DNA of 64,000 nucleotides from Bacteroidales bacterium UBA1181 (GTDB taxonomy: Bacteria > Bacteroidota > Bacteroidia > Bacteroidales > Paludibacteraceae), in contig DBYR01000014.1 of assembly GCA_002310215.1 (NCBI GenBank), positions 1 to 64,000 of the forward strand, in the 5' to 3' direction. Shown one piece after another: positions 27,521 to 37,247 of this stretch (position 1 is the first letter of the stretch; every line of letters starts with the position of its first letter). The notes under the pieces were generated by a model that was not told the DNA's origin, made no database searches, and was given only the letters and a program-made list of their open reading frames with translations. The translations under genes were made by a program, and so were the position numbers.

Positions 27521-30094
27521 ATGAGCCCTGTTTTATTTTTTCTAAGAAAGTTCGGAAGCTTATTCTTCTTGTGCGCTTTTCTGCTTTTCCCTGCAAAGGC
27601 TTTCTCTGAGAAAACTGAGATTGGCGGGGTTGTCCGCGACTCCCTTAGCAAGGAGACGCTCCCCTATGTCTCTGTCTATTTCGAAAAGACGGATTTGGGG
27701 ACGATTACTGACATGAATGGCACTTTTTCCCTTTCCACCGAAGAATCTGGCTATCTGGTCTTTTCCATGATGGGCTATAAGGATAAAAAATTCTATGTGA
27801 ATGCGGATGGGAGGAAACGCACGTTGAAGGTGGACCTCAATTGGGAGGAGTATTTCCTCGATGAAGTGGTCGTTTCCAGACGAAACAGGAAGCGCTATTC
27901 CAAAAAGAATAACCCTGCGCTCGATTTGGTCCGCAAGGTTATAGAGAACAAGGACAAGACTTCTCTCCTCAACCTTCCGTATTATCAATGCGATAAGTAT
28001 CAGAAGATTACGTATGCGTGGAATGGTTTCGAGGCGGGCAAGTTCGGTATGCTGAACAAGCGCTTTGGTTTTTTGTATGATCATATAGACACTACGCAGA
28101 AGGGACGCTCGATTCTTCCTCTTGGCCTGCGTGAGGTGGCTTCGACCCTCTATCGGCAATCTTCCCCCGAACGTATTCGGACGGTTGTCCATGCGAAAAA
28201 ATTCGATGGAATCGATGAATTATTGCCTCAGGAGGAGGTCCAAAATACTTTCAACGAGTTCTTCCGTGATGTGGATATCTTTGAAAATGATATCGTTCTG
28301 CTCTCGAATCACTTTGTGAGTCCGCTCTCCAATGTGGCCCCCGCTTTCTATAAGTTTTTTGCGGTGGATACGTTGGAAATCGATAGCGTGCGTTGCGTGA
28401 ACATCGCCTTTACGCCCCATACGACGGAGGCGTATGGTTTCACGGGTAGCCTATATGTGGCGTTGGACTCTTCTTATGCGTTGAAAAGGGCTCATTTCAA
28501 CCTGCCGAAGAATATCAATCTGAATTTCGTCGAGAGCATGTCGTTCGATCAGGACTTCGCTTATGCGCCGGATGGAACTCGCTTATTGACGAAGGATTTC
28601 ATCAGCGTGGCATTCTTTGTGCCGGCGGCCCCTCGCGTCTATGGGGAGCGCTTGAACGCTTACCGGAACTACTCCTTTGATCGTCCGGCGGATATGCCGC
28701 TCTTTGATTTCCCTGATCCGGTGGTGGATGAGTCGGTCGGGCATGTCGCTTCCGCAGCGGAGTGGGATTCGTTGCGCCATGTGCCGCTTTCCGAACAGGA
28801 GTCGCGCACGAGCCTCTTGATGACAGAGCTCCGTCATGTGCCGATCTACCGTTTCACGGAGGGCTTCGTGAAGATCTGCACCAATAATTTTATCCCTATC
28901 CGAAAGGAAAATAGTCCGTTCGATATCGGCCCTGTCTTCTCCATGATCTCTGCCAATGAACTGGAGGGTTTCCGCCTTCGTTTTGGAGGTGAGACGACCA
29001 CCTCGTTCCATAAGCATCTTTTCCTTTCCGGTTATGCCGCCTATGGCTTTAAGGACAAACGTCCGAAGGGAATGGGGTCCGTCGAGTATTCGTTCAACGA
29101 TAAGAAGAAGTATCATGTGGAGTTCCCTGTCCACTCTCTGACGGGCTACTATCGGTACGATGTGGAAAAGGTGGGTGACGAGTCGTATAGCTCGGTGGGG
29201 GGCAATGCGATCAGCTCTTTGTTTAGCCGTTCGGACGACCGTAATGCGATCTACGCCAGGGATGCCGGCCTTTCTTACCGCCATGAGTACCATTCGGGCT
29301 TTTCTCTCAATGCCCATTTCAGTTACAAAACTTCCTATTCCACCTTCTTGACTGATTTCCAGCGGTACGATGAAATGGGGGTTTTGTCTTCGCTCGACAA
29401 CTATTCCATGAGCACGTTGAAGCTCTCTTTCCGTTTCGCTCCGAAGGAGAAATTTTTCCAGTCCAGACAACACCGCTTCACATTGAACAGGGAGGTGCCG
29501 ATATTGCTCTTGTCACACTCCGTTGCTAAGGATGGCCTTCTTGGCTCTGACTATACTTGCCATAAAACCGAACTGAGCTTCGAGAAAAGGGTTTGGTTCT
29601 CTTACTTCGGCTACATAGACTTTGTCTTGAAGGGGGTGAAGGTTTGGAATAGAGTTCCTTATACTTTGCTGGATATACCACCTGTCTCCTCTTCGTATTT
29701 CATTGATAATGAGGCCTTCAATTTGATGGACCCAGTTGAGTTCATCAACGACCAGTCTGTGGCGTGGTACCTGACCTATTACATGAATGGTCTTGTACTG
29801 AACCGAATACCGGTGATCCGCAAGTTGCAATTGCGCGAGGTCTTCTCCTTCAGAGGGTTATGGGGAAATTTGTCGCGTGACAACAATCCGTTGCGTGCTG
29901 ATAATCCGGAGGGGCTGTTCGCCTTCCCGTCGGCCACCTATACCTTAGGGGATCGTCCGTATATGGAGGTCAGCGCCGGTGTGGAGAATATCTTCAAGGT
30001 CTTCCGTGTCGATTATGTGTGGCGACTTTCCTACAAGGAACACGAGGGGGTTGATAAGAGAGGGGTGCGCTTCGGTGTCCACTTCAATTTCTAA
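27521..30094 (+). CDS. DUF5686 / carboxypeptidase-regulatory-like outer-membrane protein
   Basis: The 857 residues carry a signal peptide (to about residue 28), a carboxypeptidase-regulatory-like beta-sandwich (about 30-115; GGVVRDSLSKETLPYVSVYF, SMMGYKDKKFYVN) and then the long DUF5686 region. The latter probably ends in an outer-membrane barrel (last residues GVRFGVHFNF, with C-terminal Phe). The family is widespread in Bacteroidota and resembles TonB-dependent receptors without the plug. Its role is unknown. It follows rnz by 6 bases. Confidence 0.85.
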   Translation: MSPVLFFLRKFGSLFFLCAFLLFPAKAFSEKTEIGGVVRDSLSKETLPYVSVYFEKTDLGTITDMNGTFSLSTEESGYLVFSMMGYKDKKFYVNADGRKRTLKVDLNWEEYFLDEVVVSRRNRKRYSKKNNPALDLVRKVIENKDKTSLLNLPYYQCDKYQKITYAWNGFEAGKFGMLNKRFGFLYDHIDTTQKGRSILPLGLREVASTLYRQSSPERIRTVVHAKKFDGIDELLPQEEVQNTFNEFFRDVDIFENDIVLLSNHFVSPLSNVAPAFYKFFAVDTLEIDSVRCVNIAFTPHTTEAYGFTGSLYVALDSSYALKRAHFNLPKNINLNFVESMSFDQDFAYAPDGTRLLTKDFISVAFFVPAAPRVYGERLNAYRNYSFDRPADMPLFDFPDPVVDESVGHVASAAEWDSLRHVPLSEQESRTSLLMTELRHVPIYRFTEGFVKICTNNFIPIRKENSPFDIGPVFSMISANELEGFRLRFGGETTTSFHKHLFLSGYAAYGFKDKRPKGMGSVEYSFNDKKKYHVEFPVHSLTGYYRYDVEKVGDESYSSVGGNAISSLFSRSDDRNAIYARDAGLSYRHEYHSGFSLNAHFSYKTSYSTFLTDFQRYDEMGVLSSLDNYSMSTLKLSFRFAPKEKFFQSRQHRFTLNREVPILLLSHSVAKDGLLGSDYTCHKTELSFEKRVWFSYFGYIDFVLKGVKVWNRVPYTLLDIPPVSSSYFIDNEAFNLMDPVEFINDQSVAWYLTYYMNGLVLNRIPVIRKLQLREVFSFRGLWGNLSRDNNPLRADNPEGLFAFPSATYTLGDRPYMEVSAGVENIFKVFRVDYVWRLSYKEHEGVDKRGVRFGVHFNF

Positions 30095-30124
30095 ATTTTT
30101 GTATGGTCGGAACGCTGCGTTTCC

Positions 30125-30152
30125 CTCCTTTCCGTCCTGACAGAGGATGGAA
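30125..30152 (+). terminator. Weak terminator-like hairpin after the DUF5686 gene
   Basis: CCTTTCCGTCCT pairs with AGGATGGAAGG with one bulge and a 5-base loop. The downstream sequence is pyrimidine-rich but not a clean T run, so termination here is only likely. Confidence 0.35.
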
Positions 30153-30261
30153 GGTCCGCCCGTTTTCTCTTTTAAACTTTTTTAGATAAAATGACGCGGA
30201 ATCGTACCGTTTTTTAGGATTAATTTGTTACTTTTACATTAATAACATGTAAGCAATTGTT

Positions 30262-32286
30262 ATGGAAATGTTAAGGCTGATTAAGAATGATTTATGGTTG
30301 AAACCCTATCAGGATGCTATCGTCGGTAGGTATAAATACTATATGAAACGGCTCTCCGAGCTGTGTGGGCCATCCCAATCCCTGTCTGATTTTGCATCAG
30401 GTTACCTCTATTTTGGTTTGCATCATGAGGCGAAGAAATGGGTCTTCCGTGAGTGGGCGCCTAATGCGACGGCTATCTATCTTATTGGAGATTTTAATGG
30501 ATGGCAAGAGTCGAAGAAATACCAACTTCAACCCCTGAAGAATGGCATCTGGCAGCTGGAAATGCCCGAGAATGCGATGAAGCATGGCGACCTCTACAAG
30601 ATGAAGGTCTATTGGGATGGTGGCTGTGGCGAACGTATCCCGGCTTGGGCCAATCGTGTGGTTCAGGATGATGAGACGAAGATTTTTTCCGCTCAGGTGT
30701 GGGCGCCTGAGAAACCCTATAAGTTTACGGTCAAGAAGTTCAAGCCATCGGTCTCCCCGTTGCTGATCTACGAGTCGCATGTGGGCATGGCGGGCGAGGC
30801 GGAGCGGGTCTCCACCTACCGTGAGTTCAAGGATAATGTGCTGCCGCGCATTGTCGCCGATGGTTACAACTGCGTGCAGATCATGGCCATACAAGAGCAT
30901 CCCTACTATGGATCGTTCGGTTACCATGTGTCCAGCTTTTTCGCACCTTCTTCCCGCTTCGGTACGCCTGACGAGCTGAAGGAACTGATCGACACCGCCC
31001 ACCAAATGGGCCTTGCCGTTATCATGGATTTGGTACATTCCCATGCGGTGAAGAACGAGAACGAGGGCCTCGGCTGCTTGGATGGTACCCGTTACCAGTA
31101 TTTCCACGACGGTGCGCGTGGCGAACATCGGCAGTGGGACTCCTACTGTTTCAATTACGCGAAGAATGAGGTGGTCCACTTCTTGCTTTCCAATTGCAAA
31201 TATTGGCTGGATGAGTTCCATTTCGATGGGTTCCGCTTCGATGGGGTCACCTCCATGATGTACCTCGACCATGGCATGGGTACTTCCTTCTCGAACTATT
31301 CCGACTACTATAGCCCGAACCAGGATGGTGACGCCATCTGTTACCTCACGTTGGCGAACCATCTGATCCATGAGGTGAACCCTCGGGCCATCACCATAGC
31401 GGAGGATGTGAGCGGTATGCCAGGCTTGGCCGCTAAGATCAGTGACGGTGGTATGGGCTTTAACTATCGCCTCGCCATGGGTATCCCTGATTTCTGGATC
31501 AAGATCATCAAGGAGTGCAGGGATGAGGATTGGAAGCCGGGGCATATCCTCTGGACCTTGACGAATAGGCGAGGGGATGAGAAGGTGATTAGCTATGCGG
31601 AGAGTCACGACCAAGCTTTGGTTGGAGATAAGACGTTGATTTTCAGATTGGCGGATGCGGATATGTATTGGCACATGTCCCGCTTGTTCGATTCGTCGTA
31701 CATGGTGGACCGTGCCATCGCTCTGCATAAGATGATTCGCTTGATTACGTTGGCAACCATCAACGGTGGCTATCTGAACTTCATGGGCAATGAGTTCGGT
31801 CATCCGGAGTGGATCGATTTCCCTCGCGAAGGGAATGGCTGGTCGTACAAGTATGCGCGCCGGCAGTGGCACTTGGTGGATGATACCGACCTTAAATACA
31901 AGTACTTGGGTGATTTCGACAAGAAGATGATTAAGCTGATACGTGACTCGCACAAGTTCGAGGAGTCCAAGCTGATCGAACTGTGGGACAAGTCTGATGA
32001 TCAAGTGCTGGCCTTCCGCCGCAAGGATCTGGTCTTTGTCTTTAATTTCCACCCTTACAAGTCTTTCTCCGACTATGGTATCCTTACGGAGGCGGGCGAG
32101 TATGAGATTGTGTTGAATACGGACGATAAGGAGTTTGGCGGGTTCGGATTGGTGGATGATAGCACGAACCATCTCACGATGCCAGGCGACGCTCCCCGCC
32201 CTGATGGGAAGGAGTGGTTACTGCTCTATTTGCCTTCACGCTCGGCTTGTGTGTTGAGGCTGAAGGGTGCGGATGATTTTGAGTAA
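30262..32286 (+). CDS. glgB: 1,4-alpha-glucan branching enzyme
   Basis: This transfers alpha-1,4 chains to alpha-1,6 branch points in glycogen. The 674 residues have an N-terminal CBM48 domain (about 60-150; WVFREWAPNATAIYLIGDFN), a GH13 (alpha/beta)8 barrel and a C-terminal beta domain. The four GH13 regions are visible: LVHSHAV, GFRFDGVTSMMY (nucleophile Asp), ITIAEDVSG (acid/base Glu) and ESHDQ. The length and the eukaryote-like motif HFDGFRFDGVTSMMYLDHG place it with the plant/animal-like GlgB type common in Bacteroidota. It is followed after 17 bases by an NfeD gene and then an M16 peptidase. Confidence 0.95.
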   Translation: MEMLRLIKNDLWLKPYQDAIVGRYKYYMKRLSELCGPSQSLSDFASGYLYFGLHHEAKKWVFREWAPNATAIYLIGDFNGWQESKKYQLQPLKNGIWQLEMPENAMKHGDLYKMKVYWDGGCGERIPAWANRVVQDDETKIFSAQVWAPEKPYKFTVKKFKPSVSPLLIYESHVGMAGEAERVSTYREFKDNVLPRIVADGYNCVQIMAIQEHPYYGSFGYHVSSFFAPSSRFGTPDELKELIDTAHQMGLAVIMDLVHSHAVKNENEGLGCLDGTRYQYFHDGARGEHRQWDSYCFNYAKNEVVHFLLSNCKYWLDEFHFDGFRFDGVTSMMYLDHGMGTSFSNYSDYYSPNQDGDAICYLTLANHLIHEVNPRAITIAEDVSGMPGLAAKISDGGMGFNYRLAMGIPDFWIKIIKECRDEDWKPGHILWTLTNRRGDEKVISYAESHDQALVGDKTLIFRLADADMYWHMSRLFDSSYMVDRAIALHKMIRLITLATINGGYLNFMGNEFGHPEWIDFPREGNGWSYKYARRQWHLVDDTDLKYKYLGDFDKKMIKLIRDSHKFEESKLIELWDKSDDQVLAFRRKDLVFVFNFHPYKSFSDYGILTEAGEYEIVLNTDDKEFGGFGLVDDSTNHLTMPGDAPRPDGKEWLLLYLPSRSACVLRLKGADDFE

Positions 32287-32303
32287 AATTATTTGAATGA
32301 TAT

Positions 32304-33692
32304 ATGAAAAAGGGTTCTCTATTATTGCTGATATTATTGGGACTTTTTGTCTCTGTTTTCAGTTCGTTCGGTGCGACGAAGAAATATCATGAGATTAAAA
32401 TCTTCGAGGAGATCGGGAGTACCAGCTGGATATGCTTGAAGAATGGTGTGGATGAGGCTCGCTCGCTTCATGTGGATGGTATTTTCCTGCACCTGAACAC
32501 GTATGGTGGGTTGGTGAATTATGCCGATTCCATGCGTACGCTGATCATCAATTGCGAGATCCCCATCTATGTTTTCATCGACAATAACGCGGCCTCTGCG
32601 GGTGCGCTGATCTCCATCGCCTGCGATAGTATCTACATGCGCTCGGGGGCGAACATCGGTGCGGCGACAGTGGTGAACGAGAGCGGTGAGAAGATGCCGG
32701 ACAAGTATCAGTCGTACATGCGCTCCACCATCCGTTCGACGGCGGAGAGCCATGGAAAGGTTAAGAAGGTGGTGAATGGTGACACGGTAGAGACTTGGTT
32801 CCGTGACCCTCGCATCGCGGAGGCGATGGTGGACGAGCGGGTGGTGGTGCCTGGCATTGTGGATTCCACCCGTATCCTGACCTTCACCGCCAATGAGGCT
32901 CGCCAGAATGGTTACTGCGAGGGTATCTACAACTCTATTCCACAAATCATCGTTGAGGCTTTCCAAGTGGATGATTATGAGCTGACCTCCTACAAGGCGA
33001 CTGCCTTCGATAGACTGCTTGGCTTCCTGATGAACCCTGTCTTTCAGGGTATTCTGATCATGATCATTATCGGAGGCATCTATTTTGAGATGCAGACACC
33101 AGGCATTGGTTTCGCCTTGTTGGCCTCCATCGTGGCTGCTTTGCTCTACTTCGCGCCGCTCTATTTGGATGGTCTGGTGGATGTGTGGGAGGCGGTCCTC
33201 TTCTTGGTGGGTATTGTCCTATTGCTATTGGAAATCTTTGTCATACCGGGCTTCGGTGTGGCGGGTATCGCCGGTATATTGTGCATCATTGCGGGTCTCA
33301 CGTTGAGCCTTCTGCCGAATGATGCGTTCGATTTCGGTGGCGTGACGTCGAGTTCTTTCGTCGTGGCTCTGGCCACGGTGCTCGCCTCGATGCTGGGCTC
33401 TTTTGTTCTCATCATCTATCTGACTTCGAAGATCGGAACGGATGGTATGTTCAAGAATCTCGCGCTCACTAAATCGCAGGATAAGGAGGATGGTTACGTG
33501 AGCAATGATGTGTCGTTGAACGCTATGGCGGGCAAGGAGGGCACGACTCACACCGACCTGCGTCCGGCGGGCAAGGTCATCGTGGATGGAGAGATCTATG
33601 ATGCGGTCGCCGAAAATGGTTTCATCGAGAAGAATGAGACGGTCGTGATCCGCAAGTATGAGATGGGACAGATGTATGTCTATAAGAAATAA
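32304..33692 (+). CDS. NfeD-family membrane serine protease (ClpP-class)
   Basis: The 462 residues comprise a signal peptide, a ClpP-like protease domain (about 25-220), a group of 4-5 membrane helices (about 235-380) and a C-terminal OB-fold domain (about 395-460; LRPAGKVIVDGEIYDAVAEN). The likely nucleophile is the Ser in NNAASAGALISIACDSIYM, and the lysine partner lies in the MPDKYQSYMRSTIR segment. This is the long, protease-bearing NfeD type. Members often work with flotillin-like membrane proteins; a FloA homologue is at 58671, but not in the same operon. Confidence 0.88.
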   Translation: MKKGSLLLLILLGLFVSVFSSFGATKKYHEIKIFEEIGSTSWICLKNGVDEARSLHVDGIFLHLNTYGGLVNYADSMRTLIINCEIPIYVFIDNNAASAGALISIACDSIYMRSGANIGAATVVNESGEKMPDKYQSYMRSTIRSTAESHGKVKKVVNGDTVETWFRDPRIAEAMVDERVVVPGIVDSTRILTFTANEARQNGYCEGIYNSIPQIIVEAFQVDDYELTSYKATAFDRLLGFLMNPVFQGILIMIIIGGIYFEMQTPGIGFALLASIVAALLYFAPLYLDGLVDVWEAVLFLVGIVLLLLEIFVIPGFGVAGIAGILCIIAGLTLSLLPNDAFDFGGVTSSSFVVALATVLASMLGSFVLIIYLTSKIGTDGMFKNLALTKSQDKEDGYVSNDVSLNAMAGKEGTTHTDLRPAGKVIVDGEIYDAVAENGFIEKNETVVIRKYEMGQMYVYKK

Positions 33693-33701
33693 AAGGGTAC
33701 A

Positions 33702-34937
33702 ATGGCAATCAATAAGTTTGTGCTGGAGAATGGGCTGAGGGTGGTGCACCAGATGGATACCACCTCGCCGATGGTGGTGATCAATACGTTGTATGATGTG
33801 GGCTCTCGGGATGAGCATCCCGACCATACGGGTTTCGCCCATCTTTTCGAACATCTGATGTTCGGTGGCTCCGTGCATATCCCTTCGTACGACGACCCTG
33901 TGCAACGCGCTTGCGGCGAGGACAATGCCTGGACTTGCAGCGACTTCACGAACTATTACCTCATGCTTCCTTCGTGTAACGCGGAGGTGGGTTTCTGGTT
34001 GGAGTCCGACCGTATGCTGAGCCTCGATTTCAGCCAGCAAAGCCTGGATGTACAGCGGAATGTGGTCTGCGAGGAGTTCAAACAACGCAACTTGAATCAG
34101 CCCTACGGAGACGTGTCGCATCTGATGCGTGGCATGGCTTTCCGTCATCATCCTTATGCCTGGCCTACGATCGGTAAGGAATTATCTCACATAGAGAACG
34201 CTACGCTGGAGGAGGTCCGTTCCTTCTTCTTCTCTTATTATGCGCCTAACAACGCTATCCTTTCGGTTGTGGGCGACATCTCTTTGGAGGAGACGAAACG
34301 CTTGGTGGAGAAGTGGTATGGCGATATTCCCCGCCGTGACGTGCGGACGCGTGCGATTCCTCCCGAGCCGAAACAGACGGAACCAAGGCGGATGGAGGTG
34401 GAGCGGAACGTGCCAGCCGATTTGATCTGCAGGGTCTATCATGTCTGTGGACGATTGGAGCCGGACTATTATACCTCTGACGTGATCTCCGATGTCTTGT
34501 CGAATGGCACATCGTCTCGTCTCTACCGCAAGTATGTGAAGGAAAATCCCCTTTTCACCGAGTTAAACGCCTATATCACAGGAGATATCGAGACGGGTCT
34601 CTTCTACCTGACGGGTTTGTTGTCCGATGGGGTGACGTTCGAACAGGCGGAGCAGGCGTTCGATGCGGAGGTGAAGCGCCTATGCGACGAGTTGGTGCCG
34701 GATGATGAATTGGAGAAGGTGAAGAATAAATACGAGGCGGCCCAATTGCAGGATAATATGACTTTGCTGAAGCGGGCGAACAACCTCGCCTATTATGAGT
34801 TGTTGGGCGATGCGAACCTGCTCTATGAGGATGTGGCGAATTACAGGAAGGTTTCTCCTGAGGATGTGCGCCGATATGCGAGGGAGGTGTTCGTGCCGGA
34901 GAATGGTTCGACGCTGATATACAGGGCGAAAAATTAA
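33702..34937 (+). CDS. M16-family zinc metallopeptidase
   Basis: The 411-residue pitrilysin/insulinase-type peptidase has the inverted zinc motif HLFEH at about residues 47-51 (FAHLFEHLMFGG), with the third ligand expected in the EVGFWLESDRM region. This is the size of one M16B subunit, whereas many Bacteroidota loci encode two subunits or a double-length protein. No signal peptide is present, so it is cytoplasmic. It starts 9 bases after the NfeD gene and is last in the glgB-nfeD-M16 run, followed by a terminator. Confidence 0.9.
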   Translation: MAINKFVLENGLRVVHQMDTTSPMVVINTLYDVGSRDEHPDHTGFAHLFEHLMFGGSVHIPSYDDPVQRACGEDNAWTCSDFTNYYLMLPSCNAEVGFWLESDRMLSLDFSQQSLDVQRNVVCEEFKQRNLNQPYGDVSHLMRGMAFRHHPYAWPTIGKELSHIENATLEEVRSFFFSYYAPNNAILSVVGDISLEETKRLVEKWYGDIPRRDVRTRAIPPEPKQTEPRRMEVERNVPADLICRVYHVCGRLEPDYYTSDVISDVLSNGTSSRLYRKYVKENPLFTELNAYITGDIETGLFYLTGLLSDGVTFEQAEQAFDAEVKRLCDELVPDDELEKVKNKYEAAQLQDNMTLLKRANNLAYYELLGDANLLYEDVANYRKVSPEDVRRYAREVFVPENGSTLIYRAKN

Positions 34938-34970
34938 TTATGAATTAAGAGTTAAGAATTAAGAATTGTA
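34938..34970. repeat. Short AATTAAGAATT-type repeat, copy 1
   Basis: A low-complexity stretch made of GAATTAAGA-type units directly after the M16 stop codon. A very similar stretch follows pgeF at 51391-51415. Such short repeats are common between genes in Bacteroidota and are probably slippage or recombination scars. Confidence 0.5.
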
Positions 34971-35022
34971 AGGACGTGACAATGCCCTTGTCGTATGTTT
35001 TGCCTGTTATGTGAATGAAGAC

Positions 35023-35056
35023 GTTTCCCCCTTTAAATTTTAGGGGAGACTTTTTT
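35023..35056 (+). terminator. Terminator of the glgB-nfeD-M16 operon
   Basis: GTTTCCCC (35023-35030) pairs with GGGGAGAC (35043-35050), with one wobble, and is followed by six T residues. The T run overlaps the last codon of the convergent TPR gene. Confidence 0.75.
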
Positions 35057-37247
35057 ATGATTTGAAGTAGGCTTGGTCGATGACCAGCGGCAACAGGTTT
35101 TCGTCCACGTGGTTCTTTAGCAGCATCTCTTTGTCTTCCTCCATCATCTCGGCGAATAGTTCACTCTCTTCGCCTAATTTCTGTATGCTTGTCGCATAGC
35201 AACGGACGGCCTCGCTGATTTTTCCCAGGCAGAGTTCTACGTGTCCGAGATTCAGCCAATCGTGTTGGTCACGTTTCTCCTCCGGTATCTTGAGCGCATA
35301 TTTCTCCGCTTGCTCCAGTTTGCCGATGGAGAGGGCGCACCAAGCGATGGCTCTCCATACCTTTTCGTTGTTGTTGGAGAGGTATTCCACCTTGAAGAAG
35401 GTGCTGAGCGCCTCTTCGTATTGCTCCATCTCGAGCAGGCAGTGCCCGATGTTCAGTTGGGTGTTCAGATCGTCTGGGTTGAGCCGTTCCGCTTCCCTGA
35501 AGTAACGCAACGCCTGTTCCGTGTGGCGCAGGTTGCGGTGGCAGAAGGCGATTCGCTTGATGGTCCAGACGTTCCCCGTCTTGATGGTGTCCGACTTCTC
35601 GTAGTAAGTCAACGCCTCTTTGTAGTTTCCCTCCTTCTGGAAACAATACCCGCATTTCTGCAGTAGCTCGGTGTCGTTGGGTTGCGAGGAGAGCAGGATG
35701 ATGAAGATGTTCTTCGCCTCCTCGTGGAACTCCTTCTTGAAGTATAGCTCTCCCATGGCCCGTAGGATGTTCTCCTTGTCGGGGAGCTCCTGTAGGTAAA
35801 AGGATTTGTGCAGGAGTAGCCTGAGTTTGAATATGTCGATGAAGTCCTCTTTGTGCCGACCCAATTTCATGAATCGGTAGAGGTCATGCAAGTATTGTTT
35901 GCTGATGGTTATTCTGTTCGCGTTGCTGTTCAGCGTATTTTGGCTCTCCTTGAGGTCGCGGAGGTTTTCGGCCTCCTCCTTGAAGGATTGGCTCATCGTT
36001 TTCTTCTGCTCGTCTGGGAGGTAATTCAGACCGATCACCATGGAGTATTTGTCCGAGTTGCAGAAGATGGGGCTTTCCAAAGCGCTGTGGAAGAGCGAAT
36101 CAGCCATTCCGTTGGCGAAGAAGGACGGGATCTGCGAGTTGGTGTCGAATGGTCTGAACCAGTTGGCGGTCTCGTCGAAGAAGCTGAACGTTTTCATCTC
36201 CTTGAATGTGCTGAGGAACACGTCCGACCCTTCTAGTTGCATTTCGGAGAACTCCTGTATCTTGTCGGTGATGCCCTTCTTGTCCATCATCTCCTGCCAC
36301 TCCGGGTTGGCGTCCGCCGATGGCTTCCCCGCATCCATCAGTTCGTCCAACTTCAGCTTCTTCTTGATGAGGGGGGTGATCTTCTCCATCTCGGGGAGGA
36401 TGACCTCCTTGATCTTCTTCTCGATGATTTCGGTCTCTTTGCTGCGGATGATCTGGAGGAATATCTCTTGCAGGTTATCGCTCACCCCTTCTCCTTTCGC
36501 CCAGATGAGGGTGCGGTTGTGTAGGTTGGAGTAGAGGGGAAGCCTGCTGTTGTAGAGGTAGGCGCTGATCACGAAGCCCGTGATGGCTCTTTGCTTGACC
36601 TGCTCGGAGATGCTCAGTTCGTAGGCGTCGATGAGGATCAGAAACTTGCGTTCGTCGAATATGCGGAACAGACTGGCGGTCAGTGCTGATACGAGGAGGC
36701 ATTGGTCACACCAATAGATATCCTCGTCGGTGCAGAGGTCGCTGATGGTTTGAGCCTCGCTCTCCGTCATCTTGTCGTTCAGCCATATGAGGTCGAATAG
36801 GCGGTTGGTGTAGTTCTCCCTCTCCCGCAGGGCGTCCCTGTTCGCTTCGAGGTTGCTGGATAGCCAGTTCATTTTCTCTGTGGAGAGGCGGTCTCGCATC
36901 TCTTCGGCGGGAGGGAGGGTGGTTTGCCCTAAGTCTTTCTTTTTACCGTAGAGGTGGTTGCTGGCGTTCTGTGTGAAGATGCCCTCACGGAGGCGGTCCG
37001 CCAGTTCCAGCAGGTCCGTGCGCAGTTGGTCGTATATCTTCTTCTGCTCCTTATCCTTCGTGCCGGACAGGGCATATTGCAGCATGTATTGGTAGGTCGT
37101 TTCGATGCGGCGGCACTCGTCGGTCATCTCCCCCGATTGCCTGATGTCCAACAGCGTGTGCAGGATGTCGAGCGCAGGCTTGATCCTCTTCTCCGTCACG
37201 TGGGCGCATAATTCTCTGTAGAGTGTCTCTATTTCCTTGTTGGTCAT
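35055..37247 (-). CDS. Tetratricopeptide-repeat protein
   Basis: The ATG at 37247 (MTNKEIETLYREL) gives 730 residues. I prefer it over the longer open frame because it overlaps the stop of the upstream gene as ATGA, a usual coupled-translation arrangement, and because the upstream residues are Pro/Arg-rich. The last third (about 480-700) holds TPR repeats, for example DTELLQKCGYCFQKEGNYKE, LNTQLNIGHCLLEMEQYEEA and HDWLNLGHVELCLGKISEAV. The first two thirds are helical and charged. No signal peptide. The role is unknown, probably a scaffolding protein linked to the flippase-like gene it overlaps. Confidence 0.8.
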   Translation of the reverse strand: MTNKEIETLYRELCAHVTEKRIKPALDILHTLLDIRQSGEMTDECRRIETTYQYMLQYALSGTKDKEQKKIYDQLRTDLLELADRLREGIFTQNASNHLYGKKKDLGQTTLPPAEEMRDRLSTEKMNWLSSNLEANRDALRERENYTNRLFDLIWLNDKMTESEAQTISDLCTDEDIYWCDQCLLVSALTASLFRIFDERKFLILIDAYELSISEQVKQRAITGFVISAYLYNSRLPLYSNLHNRTLIWAKGEGVSDNLQEIFLQIIRSKETEIIEKKIKEVILPEMEKITPLIKKKLKLDELMDAGKPSADANPEWQEMMDKKGITDKIQEFSEMQLEGSDVFLSTFKEMKTFSFFDETANWFRPFDTNSQIPSFFANGMADSLFHSALESPIFCNSDKYSMVIGLNYLPDEQKKTMSQSFKEEAENLRDLKESQNTLNSNANRITISKQYLHDLYRFMKLGRHKEDFIDIFKLRLLLHKSFYLQELPDKENILRAMGELYFKKEFHEEAKNIFIILLSSQPNDTELLQKCGYCFQKEGNYKEALTYYEKSDTIKTGNVWTIKRIAFCHRNLRHTEQALRYFREAERLNPDDLNTQLNIGHCLLEMEQYEEALSTFFKVEYLSNNNEKVWRAIAWCALSIGKLEQAEKYALKIPEEKRDQHDWLNLGHVELCLGKISEAVRCYATSIQKLGEESELFAEMMEEDKEMLLKNHVDENLLPLVIDQAYFKS

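Noticed and set aside
30397..32172. 591-residue minus-strand frame opposite glgB
   Set aside because: It is the antisense shadow of glgB, whose GH13 motifs are intact.
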